Positions 9,258 through 16,561 of a DNA stretch of 64,000 nt are shown in pieces. The notes under the pieces are model-generated. The model had not been told where the DNA came from, did not search any database, and was given only the letters and a program-made list of their open reading frames with translations. The DNA lies in NCBI GenBank assembly GCA_902778995.1, contig CACYZW010000002.1, positions 1 to 64,000 on the forward strand, read 5' to 3'. Every line of letters begins with the position of its first letter. The stretch's first letter is position 1. The translations under genes and the position numbers were made by a program. This DNA comes from an uncultured Eubacteriales bacterium (GTDB lineage: Bacteria; Bacillota; Clostridia; Christensenellales; Aristaeellaceae).

Positions 9258-9280
9258 TCGACAAGCGTTTCAAAACGAAT

Positions 9281-9312
9281 CCCACATGCCGGCTATCACA
9301 CCGGCATGTGGG
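9281..9312 (+). terminator. Terminator hairpin after the SH3b gene
   Basis: A perfect 12-bp stem (CCCACATGCCGG with 9301-9312) has an 8-nt loop. It is followed by ATTGTCTTTCT. It lies 24 bp after the stop codon. Confidence 0.65.
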
Positions 9313-9339
9313 ATTGTCTTTCTCCGGATACCCTCAATC

Positions 9340-9588
9340 ATGACATATGAACGGCAGTGCGCGGCGGCCGTCAAAGCCTGGCTGAAAACGAACACCCCGG
9401 AATTCACTGCTTGCGCATATACTGCGTTTGAAGGGCTGTGCCCCTGCGTCGATGCGGGCAAAGGCGATGCCGCTCATGTGATGACGCACTGCCGGCCGAT
9501 GGACAGGATCATCGAGATCATCTTCACCTGTCACATTGCAATGACGACCCACTGCGATCACCGCGATGTCGATACGATGGCGGTGTAG
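9340..9588 (+). CDS. Doubtful small Cys-rich ORF
   Basis: 82 residues from the ATG at 9340, with six Cys and several His. There is no ribosome-binding site and no recognised family. It may be a remnant or chance frame; it is kept because it fills an otherwise empty 470-bp gap and ends just before an inverted repeat. Confidence 0.2.
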   Translation: MTYERQCAAAVKAWLKTNTPEFTACAYTAFEGLCPCVDAGKGDAAHVMTHCRPMDRIIEIIFTCHIAMTTHCDHRDVDTMAV

Positions 9589-9626
9589 AAGTATTAGGTA
9601 TAATAAACTGGCAACGCAAGCACTGC

Positions 9627-9689
9627 GACGGACAGTAAGTCGTCCAAAGCGATGTGCAGTCCTGCGTGCTCCGGTGCGTACTGTCCGTC
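9627..9689. repeat. Spaced 11-bp inverted repeat
   Basis: GACGGACAGTA (9627-9637) and its exact complement TACTGTCCGTC (9679-9689) flank a 41-bp GC-rich spacer. It lies downstream of the minus-strand esterase-like gene. It could form a terminator or be the scar of a small element. Confidence 0.4.
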
Positions 9690-9735
9690 CATGGGGATTA
9701 TCCTGCTTATGCCGTTTTTGTCTGAAAGCCCCGCT

Positions 9736-11706
9736 TTATGACATCGCATATTCAAATAAACCCTTTACCCCTGTCAACCTGTTTTCTATCGTGCCGCACG
9801 TGAGTATTCCGTCCGAAACGATGAGCGCCTGGGAGAACGCCTCCCAGTCGATGGCATCGACACCCTTGATTTCGTTCGGATACAGCTGCAGGGCATTTCC
9901 GTGTATAAATTTGAGCAAAAGCGCCTGAAGCGTCTCGGACAGATCTTTGTTCATTACGCTGCCATACATCTGCAATGCATCTTCGTTTCCAAGCAATGTC
10001 GCCACGACATCGACTGTGCCCGAACCAAGATTCTCGATCAATGGTTTTTCGTCCCAGTACATCAGATGCACCCGGTTTCCGCCCCTCGACAGCCTTGCCG
10101 CGCAGCGATAGAGGTAAAGCGCAAGCCATTGCTCAACGAGCTTGGATTTCGCCTCAAGCTCGCTGGAAGACGCCGTCTGCGCCTCGATATACGCCCGTAC
10201 CGCGCCGGCGGTGGAATCGTCCATGATCTCCCGTAATTCGGCTACTGCCGAGAAAACCGTGTCTATGTAATTCTGATCTCCGACAAGGGACCGGTATACC
10301 TGTGCGACATGACTGGGAATGCCGATGATAAACTCGATGCCCGAGGCGGCTCCTTCCTGAAAGGCCCGGTACACGTCGAAGGGGATCAATGTGCCGTCGC
10401 AGGTCGGCGCGCACATCATTCTCCAAAGACCTTGCGCCGCCGCCTTCAGGGATTCGGTGTCCAGATGCAAAAGCTCCTCCATCGTCGAGGTCTGCGTTTC
10501 CTTTAACAGTGCCCCCGCCAGGGCTCTGGCGACCTCCGGGGTGTCGTAGGCAGACGCCGGGCTGCCATCGAATATGAAGGCTTTCTGGAACAGGCCCTTT
10601 GCCCGCTCGCTGGCTGAAAGCAGGCAGATGGAGGTCGCGCCGGACTCAAAGCCGAGCACCGTGATCCGGTCAGGGTCGCCGCCGAAGGCGGCGATGTTTT
10701 CCTTGATCCATTGCAACGCCGCGATCTGGTCCAGCAGGCCGAGATTTATCGCGTCAGGATAAGCCTCTCCGCCGGGGATCTGAGAAAAATCAATAAACCC
10801 AAAAATGCCAAGGCGATAATTAAAGCTTACGAACACCGTGTCCGGATGGCTTTTTGCAAATGTATCGCCGTACAGCACGGGATCTACGGCGCCGCCACTG
10901 GTAAAATCGCCGTGGTGAAACAGCACGAGGACCGGCTTTGGCGTTTCCGCCTCTTTATCGCTGACGGCGATATTCAAGGTCAGGCAGTCCTCGCTCTGCC
11001 GATGGTGCTTTATAATCGAGCCCTTGTGATCGACCTGTATGGCCGAAGCGCCGAAATATTTCGCCTCGAAAACCGCCTCCGAGGCACAGAGCGGTTCAGG
11101 CGCCTTCCACCTGCGTTCGCCCACAGGCGGCATGGCGTAGGGAATCCCCATATACCAAATGGTGTCCTTGGATTTTTCTCCCACATAGATGCCGGTTTTC
11201 GTTCTTATCGCGCATTCGGCATCGTATTCATCGGAGATGGGCTGATTCTGTCGGTTGATTTCGTCAATGTCCTCCTTTTTCACATCGAACACATATCCCT
11301 TGCTCCCATCTCCATAGAGTCTGCGAATCCTTTTGATGCGGTATGCGCGGATGAGCAGATTCGCCACAAAGCCAAGAATGGGAAGACCTATGACATATAT
11401 GAACTCATCCCTCAAATAATCGAGGAGGGACACGCCCACAGACATGACGGAAATCGTGTGGGCCACTATAAATATGAGCAAGATCGACGCATAGGTCAGC
11501 ACCCTTTTCTTCGGGCTTTTCTGTACGGCTTCACTGAAGGCGATCTTGCTTATGCATGTCCCGAGCACAATTCCGAGGACAAGGCTCGCGAGCCCGCACA
11601 GAAGGGGCGGCCAGCCCAAAAGCCTTGAAATCGCCTCACCAAAGCCATAACCCATCGCCGAGACGAAGGCAACCATAATGTCGTCGATCGTAAACAGCTT
11701 CTTCAT
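9736..11706 (-). CDS. Membrane-anchored carboxylesterase-family protein lacking catalytic motifs
   Basis: The protein is 656 residues. Residues 1-140 hold about four transmembrane helices (for example LLCGLASLVLGIVLGTCI and VLTYASILLIFIVAHTI). A type-B carboxylesterase fold follows from about residue 165 (YMGIPYAMPPVGERRWKAPE) with DCLTLNI and VFVSFNYRLG. The family nucleophile elbow GESAGA is replaced by FESGAT around Ser355. The oxyanion loop HGGGF appears as HHGDF, and the usual catalytic His region reads LGSGTVDVVATLLGN without His. The frame is intact and long, so the gene looks maintained as a non-enzyme or altered enzyme. The closest logic is that of cholinesterase-like adhesion proteins. 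An AGGGAGG-type site precedes the ATG. Confidence 0.8.
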   Translation of the reverse strand: MKKLFTIDDIMVAFVSAMGYGFGEAISRLLGWPPLLCGLASLVLGIVLGTCISKIAFSEAVQKSPKKRVLTYASILLIFIVAHTISVMSVGVSLLDYLRDEFIYVIGLPILGFVANLLIRAYRIKRIRRLYGDGSKGYVFDVKKEDIDEINRQNQPISDEYDAECAIRTKTGIYVGEKSKDTIWYMGIPYAMPPVGERRWKAPEPLCASEAVFEAKYFGASAIQVDHKGSIIKHHRQSEDCLTLNIAVSDKEAETPKPVLVLFHHGDFTSGGAVDPVLYGDTFAKSHPDTVFVSFNYRLGIFGFIDFSQIPGGEAYPDAINLGLLDQIAALQWIKENIAAFGGDPDRITVLGFESGATSICLLSASERAKGLFQKAFIFDGSPASAYDTPEVARALAGALLKETQTSTMEELLHLDTESLKAAAQGLWRMMCAPTCDGTLIPFDVYRAFQEGAASGIEFIIGIPSHVAQVYRSLVGDQNYIDTVFSAVAELREIMDDSTAGAVRAYIEAQTASSSELEAKSKLVEQWLALYLYRCAARLSRGGNRVHLMYWDEKPLIENLGSGTVDVVATLLGNEDALQMYGSVMNKDLSETLQALLLKFIHGNALQLYPNEIKGVDAIDWEAFSQALIVSDGILTCGTIENRLTGVKGLFEYAMS

Positions 11707-11954
11707 GCGATAGCCTCCCTGTGCGGTTCGTTTCTGTGTTCTTTTTGTTCGTTTCGCTTTCCGGCTTGTACACTACATGATATTATACTGATTATCTGTA
11801 CTTGATTCAAGAGGGGGTTCCAAATTGTCAAGCCAGAATGTCTAGCTTGTTGGGTGAATAGTAACAATGTTCCAGAATGTCAAACCCGAGTTTATCAATC
11901 TTCTCTTGCTTTTGCCGCCGCGCTGGATTATCATAATTCTGAACACAAAGACGG
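11707..11954. other. Divergent intergenic region
   Basis: An AT-rich 248-bp gap lies between the esterase-like gene (minus) and the regulator (plus). It must contain both promoters. No clear -35/-10 pair with 17-bp spacing was found. Confidence 0.35.
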
Positions 11955-12566
11955 GTGGTGTATCGAGTGAACGTTTTATTTGCGGAGACCCTGCGGAAGC
12001 TGAGAGAGGAAAAAGGCATTTCCCAGAAGGAGCTTGGGAAACGGATGTTTGTCAACCATTCCACCATTGCCCGCTGGGAAAACGCCAGCCGTCTGCCGGA
12101 CGCAACGATGATTCCCCGCCTGGCCAGCTGTCTCGGGGTGGACGTCAACACGCTGTTCCAGCTCGCGGCTCAAAGCGAGGAATCCCCCAACGTCATCATG
12201 GTGGACGACAGCAAGGTCATCCTCGCCGACGGCCTGGCCGTGCTGGGGGAGGTCATGCCGAACGCCACGATCACGGGCTTTATCTGGCCGCTGGAGGCGA
12301 TCGAATACGCAAAGATGAACCGGGTCGCCCTGGCAGTTCTGGATATTGAACTGGGCTCTTCCAGCGGGCTCGATCTTTGCAACAAGCTGCTTGAAATCAA
12401 TCCCCGCACAAACATCGTGTTTCTGACCGCCTACGGCGACTACTCCCTGGATGCGTGGAAAACCCTGGCCAGCGGTTTTATTCTCAAGCCCCTGACCCCA
12501 GAGGGTGTCAAGGAACAGCTGAAAAGGCTGCGCTATCCGTTTTCGACGGGAGGTGTAGACGTGTGA
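11955..12566 (+). CDS. Response regulator with N-terminal XRE helix-turn-helix and C-terminal receiver
   Basis: The protein is 203 residues. Residues 10-65 are an XRE/Cro-type DNA-binding domain (ISQKELGKRMFVNHSTIARWE). Residues 78-195 are a full receiver domain. Numbered from GTG 11955 it has acidic residues D84/D85, phospho-acceptor D130 in LDIELG, T158 in FLTAY and K178 in LKPL. This order, HTH first and receiver last, is the reverse of common response regulators, and the partner kinase would normally pair with a LytTR-type regulator. Start codons GTG 11955, 11958 and 11967 are in frame; 11967 has a GGTGGT 8 nt upstream. Its TGA overlaps the kinase GTG by 4 bp, so the two are coupled. Confidence 0.85.
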   Translation: MVYRVNVLFAETLRKLREEKGISQKELGKRMFVNHSTIARWENASRLPDATMIPRLASCLGVDVNTLFQLAAQSEESPNVIMVDDSKVILADGLAVLGEVMPNATITGFIWPLEAIEYAKMNRVALAVLDIELGSSSGLDLCNKLLEINPRTNIVFLTAYGDYSLDAWKTLASGFILKPLTPEGVKEQLKRLRYPFSTGGVDV

Positions 12567-13915
12567 GCAACCGGATCGAGAATTTCTACTTCTTTATGCT
12601 CGGTGCGTCAGCGCTGCTGAGCGTGCTGGGCCTGTGGTTTACCGCCATCATGCCCGGTATCGAGCGCTGGAGCAGGTGCTTCTTTCGGGGCTATTTCCTC
12701 GTTCTTATGACAAACGGCCTTTTGGGCTTCGCTGAAATGCTCCTGCGCTATCTTCCCGTCCCTAGCGCTGCAGTATATCTCCTGCTGCTTTTGGAATCCT
12801 CGTTCCTTTCAGTGCCGCTGATCATGCTGACGGTTTTTCTGTTGCACTGCTGCGGAGAAAGCCTGCGATCAAACCGTTTTTTTCACGCTGTACTGGGCCT
12901 GTGGATCATATGTCTGATTCTGTTCGTATACAGTGTGTTCACAGATCGCTTCTTTTATATCACGTCGGGCATGCAGTATTTCCGCGGGCCATGGTACCCG
13001 CTTCTGCCGCTGCCATTGGTTGCAATGATGCTGCTCAATCTCGCGGGCGTGATACACCGCCGAAAGAAGCTTTCCCACAAGACCTTCATCAGCTTCCTCG
13101 TCGCCATACTGCCGATGACAGTCGCGCTGATCCTGCTGCTGTTCTTCGACGCCTTCCCGTTCATCGACATCTGCCTCGTCCTGTCCAGCCTTGCCATGTA
13201 CAGCATCATACTGTCCGACCAGATTGAGCAGGATATGAACCACCAGCGGGAAATCGCCCGGCAGCAGCTGGAAATCGCCAATCAGCGCGCCAGCATCATG
13301 GTGCTGCAAATGCGGCCCCACTTCATCTACAACACCATGACGAGCATATACTGCCTCTGCAACCAGGACCCACAACTGGCCCGGCAGGTCGTCATGGACT
13401 TCACCACCTATCTGCGCAAGAACTTCACCGCCGTCGCAAGCGCCGCGCCGATCCCCTTTTCATCGGAGCTTGAGCACACGCGCGCCTACCTCGCCGTGGA
13501 GCAGGCGCAGTATGAGGACGGCCTGCTTGTGGAATACGACACGCCGCATACCTGGTTTCGCGTGCCGCCGCTGTCGCTGCAGCCCATCGTGGAGAACGCC
13601 GTCAAGCACGGGCGGGACCCGTACGCAGGCCCCTTTCACATTTCCATCCGGACGCGAAAGACGGATTCCGGCAGCGAAATCGTCGTTATGGACAACGGAC
13701 GCGGTTTGGACCCCGCCAATGACGGCGAGCCGCACATCGCCCTTAAAAACATTCGGCAAAGGCTTGAGATCATGTGCGGCGGACAGCTGACGATCACGCC
13801 GGGCGAGGGGGGCGGGACCGTGGTAACGGTGACGATACCGGATGGCGCCGGCAAAAAGGAGTTTGACATTCTGGAAACCCCCCTTGACGACAGTGGAGAA
13901 AAGCCGTTAGAGTAA
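12563..13915 (+). CDS. LytS/YehU-type sensor histidine kinase
   Basis: The kinase is 450 residues. Residues 1-235 hold about seven hydrophobic helices with little extracytoplasmic sequence. A short coiled linker leads to the His_kinase domain with phospho-acceptor His253 in LQMRPHFIYNTM. The ATPase has SLQPIVENAVKHG (N box), VVMDNGRGLDP (G1) and a GGGTVVTVTIP end. GTG 12563 was chosen because GGGAGGT lies 8 nt upstream and the start overlaps the regulator's TGA. The last roughly 20 codons (13861 on) coincide with a 30-bp sequence repeated at 18149, so the tail after the ATPase may be foreign to the ancestral gene. The membrane sensor suggests a small lipophilic or membrane-state signal. Confidence 0.87.
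   Translation: MSNRIENFYFFMLGASALLSVLGLWFTAIMPGIERWSRCFFRGYFLVLMTNGLLGFAEMLLRYLPVPSAAVYLLLLLESSFLSVPLIMLTVFLLHCCGESLRSNRFFHAVLGLWIICLILFVYSVFTDRFFYITSGMQYFRGPWYPLLPLPLVAMMLLNLAGVIHRRKKLSHKTFISFLVAILPMTVALILLLFFDAFPFIDICLVLSSLAMYSIILSDQIEQDMNHQREIARQQLEIANQRASIMVLQMRPHFIYNTMTSIYCLCNQDPQLARQVVMDFTTYLRKNFTAVASAAPIPFSSELEHTRAYLAVEQAQYEDGLLVEYDTPHTWFRVPPLSLQPIVENAVKHGRDPYAGPFHISIRTRKTDSGSEIVVMDNGRGLDPANDGEPHIALKNIRQRLEIMCGGQLTITPGEGGGTVVTVTIPDGAGKKEFDILETPLDDSGEKPLE
13861..13890 (+). repeat. 30-bp promoter-like repeat, copy 1 (inside kinase 3' end)
   Basis: This matches 18149-18178 at 29 of 30 positions. It begins GTTTGACATTCTGG and ends CCCTTGACGA. In this copy TTGACG (13884-13889) is followed 18 bp later by TAGAGT (13908-13913), a possible weak promoter for the cyclase gene at 14100. 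Confidence 0.7.
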
Positions 13916-14099
13916 TACATGCTGTCCGATAGCGATTTAATCAATGCTTCTCTCAGCATAGACCGGCGATTCAGTGGACGACTTTTCCGCCTTGGCTTTT
14001 GCCGCCGGCGGGCCTTCAGGCGCTTTATCTGCCGGAACGAGAGAACCGACCCATAGTTTTCGCTGATTTATCCCGAGAGCAGTATAAGGAGATCAGGAC

Positions 14100-15176
14100 A
14101 TGGATTTATTTCAAAAACTGGGGAAATTGTTTTTGTACGGTGGGGTGGATAAAGCCTCATTTATTAACCTTTCCCCCAACATTCATGAGGAGAACCAGGT
14201 ATTACTTGGGGTTTTTTCTCCCCTTGCAGGCACCATGTTTTTCCTGCTGTATATCGCCAGCATGCTTTACGGCCGGTTTGCCACGGTGAACAGCCCCGTC
14301 TACATGACATGCGGAATGATTATGCTGGTCATTTTCCTCTGTTTGCGTTTTTTGGTGCCGAAGTATCCGACGCTTGTGACGGTACTCGTCTATTCATTCG
14401 AGATCGTGCTGTATGTGTTCAGCATACAGATTTCAATGCTTCATGCGAACAAGTCCGCCGTGTCTGCGGTCGCCTTTTTGCTGGTGAGCCCGTTGCTGTT
14501 CTACGACCGCCCCATCAGATTGACCGCCCTGATTGCAGCGGATGTCGCGGCCTTTTGCCTTATGGTTCTCTGCGTCAAGCAGTCGGAAGTCGCGGAGACC
14601 GACGTCTGGAACATGGTGACTTTTGGCATCGTCGCCGTAGCCACGACGTTATTCATCATGAGCATCAAGATCCGGGCGCTGGCCCAGTCCAAGCAGATTG
14701 AATACATCAGCCAGACGGATTTACTGACGGGATTAAAAAACCGGAATCATTACGAGGAACAGCTGAAAAAGTACCCGGGAATGAGTACCTGGAACCTTGT
14801 CTTTGTCTATGCCGACGTGAATGGCCTCCACGAAATCAACAACAGCCACGGCCATCCCGCCGGCGACAGGATGCTGCGCGAGATTGCCACGACGATGCAG
14901 GCGTATTTCGGGCCCGAGCACACCTACCGCATTGGCGGCGATGAGTTTGTGGCTTTCCGTATGGATACGCCGATGGAGGAGGTGGCTGCCGAGCTTGAAC
15001 GGATGAGCCGTGAACTGCACGCCAAAGGGTATCATGTATCCTTCGGCATCGCCGTCCGTGAAAAAAGGGAAGGCGCCTTTGACATGCGTGAGGTTGTCAA
15101 AGAGGCTGAAGACAGCATGTACTCCGCAAAACGGGAATTCTATCTCCAGCCGGAGAACAACCGAAGAAACCGATAG
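14100..15176 (+). CDS. Membrane diguanylate cyclase (GGDEF)
   Basis: The enzyme is 358 residues and makes cyclic di-GMP from two GTP. Residues 40-200 contain about six transmembrane helices with short loops. The GGDEF domain occupies about residues 205-350 with TDLLTGLKNRNHYEE, the substrate Asn/Asp region (VYADVNGLHEINNSHGH) and an intact YRIGGDEFVAF motif. AGGAGAT precedes the ATG. The gene follows the two-component pair by 185 bp and may share its signal pathway. No EAL or PilZ partner is visible in the window. Confidence 0.88.
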   Translation: MDLFQKLGKLFLYGGVDKASFINLSPNIHEENQVLLGVFSPLAGTMFFLLYIASMLYGRFATVNSPVYMTCGMIMLVIFLCLRFLVPKYPTLVTVLVYSFEIVLYVFSIQISMLHANKSAVSAVAFLLVSPLLFYDRPIRLTALIAADVAAFCLMVLCVKQSEVAETDVWNMVTFGIVAVATTLFIMSIKIRALAQSKQIEYISQTDLLTGLKNRNHYEEQLKKYPGMSTWNLVFVYADVNGLHEINNSHGHPAGDRMLREIATTMQAYFGPEHTYRIGGDEFVAFRMDTPMEEVAAELERMSRELHAKGYHVSFGIAVREKREGAFDMREVVKEAEDSMYSAKREFYLQPENNRRNR

Positions 15177-15346
15177 ACCGCCTCGTGGTTTGTTTGGAGT
15201 ATGCTTCAAAACGGGCACCCACCGGGCAGGTATCCCATGATTGAAAACGGGGATGCGTCGCAGCAGCGATCGTCAGCCGCTATTTTGGAGGTGACGCCGA
15301 GCGACAGCATCGCTCAAAAAAATGCGCCTGACTGTGTGAAAACCCC

Positions 15347-15375
15347 TTGACGAGGGGCCGGAAAAACGGTATTAT
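15347..15375 (+). promoter_or_regulatory. SigA-type promoter of the first DUF1508 gene
   Basis: TTGACG (15347-15352) and TATTAT (15370-15375) are separated by 17 bp. A TATAAT overlaps at 15373. The sequence just upstream (GAAAACCCC) resembles the 30-bp repeat at 13861 and 18149. Confidence 0.65.
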
Positions 15376-15432
15376 AATATTGAAATAATGTGCCGATAGC
15401 AAAAAACGCAAAAAATATGGGAGGTAACTGAG

Positions 15433-15798
15433 ATGAGTAAGTTTTCGGTTAAGCAGACCCAGGCCGGGTTCTCGTTCAACCTGGTCGCAGACAACAACGA
15501 GGTCATTGCCACTTCCGAGGTCTACACCTCAAAGGCTGCCTGCATAAAGGGCATTGAAAGCGTGCAGTATAACGCACCCCTCGCGCCTGTCGAGGACCAG
15601 ACCGTGCCGGGCTATGAGAGCGAAGGGAACCCCAAGTTTGCGGTTTTCAAGGACAAGGACGGGCAATTCCGTTTCCACCTCAAGGCCGAGAACGGGGAGA
15701 TCATCGCGGCAAGCGAGGGCTACAAGGCGAAGGATTCCTGCCTTAAGGGCATCGATTCCGTGCGCACGAACGCCTTCACCGCCGACATTGTGGAGTAA
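15433..15798 (+). CDS. Two-module DUF1508 (YegP-type) protein, copy 1
   Basis: The protein is 121 residues with two DUF1508 repeats: residues 1-50 (FSVKQTQAGFSFNLVADNNE... KAACIKGIESV) and residues 66-115 (FAVFKDKDGQFRFHLKAENGE... DSCLKGIDSV). The function of the domain is unknown; YegP-like proteins are small cytoplasmic alpha-beta proteins. TGGGAGGT lies upstream of the ATG and there is no signal peptide. A second gene of the same design follows at 15983; the pair differ at a minority of residues, mostly in the linker. Confidence 0.85.
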   Translation: MSKFSVKQTQAGFSFNLVADNNEVIATSEVYTSKAACIKGIESVQYNAPLAPVEDQTVPGYESEGNPKFAVFKDKDGQFRFHLKAENGEIIAASEGYKAKDSCLKGIDSVRTNAFTADIVE

Positions 15799-15982
15799 TA
15801 GAGCCACGAATACGCCGGCAGAGGCGCCCGCCTGACGATTCCAGGAAGGTCTGTCGGCACCGGATGCCGGAGCGCGCAAGGGATGACGGCGAGTTCTGCA
15901 TTGATCCGTGGAAAACAATGGTATTACATGCAGGATTGGTCTACAGTCAAAGGAGCAATATTTATTACAGGAGGTTATAGAG

Positions 15983-16348
15983 ATGAGTAAGTTTATCGTA
16001 AAGAATACCCAGGCCGGGTTCTCGTTCAACCTGGTCGCCGACAACAAAGAGATCATCGCCACTTCTGAGGTGTATACCTCAAAGGCCGCCTGTCTCAAGG
16101 GCATTGCAAGCGTGAAGCACAACGCGGCCAACGCGCCTGTCGAGGATCAGACCGTGCCGGATTATAAGCAACTGGGAAACCCCAAGTTCTCGATTTTCAA
16201 GGACAAGGCCGGGGAATTCCGTTTCCGCCTCAGGGCCGAAAACGGGGAGATCATCGCGGCAAGCGAAGGCTACAAGGAGAAGGACTCCTGCATTAACGGC
16301 ATTGATTCTGTACGCAAGAACGCCCCTGCCGCTGAAATCGTCGAGTAA
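15983..16348 (+). CDS. Two-module DUF1508 (YegP-type) protein, copy 2
   Basis: The protein is 121 residues and a close paralogue of the gene at 15433. It has the same two modules (FIVKNTQAGFSFNLVADNKE and FSIFKDKAGEFRFRLRAENG) and the same linker phrase VEDQTVP. The ATG at 15983 follows GGAGGTTATAGAG; an upstream frame extension to 15908 lacks a site. The 184-bp gap between the copies carries no gene and no clear promoter, so copy 2 may be read from the copy 1 promoter. Confidence 0.85.
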   Translation: MSKFIVKNTQAGFSFNLVADNKEIIATSEVYTSKAACLKGIASVKHNAANAPVEDQTVPDYKQLGNPKFSIFKDKAGEFRFRLRAENGEIIAASEGYKEKDSCINGIDSVRKNAPAAEIVE

Positions 16349-16481
16349 AGCATCATCCCGGATCGGGAGGATAAGATCGTTGGAATCGGCAGGTACGCCG
16401 TTGTGACGGCATTTGACTGTGGTCGCCGTATGACGATCAGGAGAAAGCTGCAAAGGCCAACATCGTTGCCAACGTCGTTAA

Positions 16482-16519
16482 AAGCGAAGAAGTCAGCAAA
16501 ACGCGAGACTTCTTCGCTT
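16482..16519 (+). terminator. Perfect 13-bp hairpin before the repeat-protein gene
   Basis: AAGCGAAGAAGTC (16482-16494) pairs with 16507-16519 across a 12-nt A-rich loop. The flank CCATACC is not T-rich. It lies 43 bp before the next start, so it may end the DUF1508 transcript or act as a 5' leader structure of the next gene. Confidence 0.45.
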
Positions 16520-16561
16520 CCATACCATAAGGTACGTCTATACCGAAAGGAAGAATCACAG

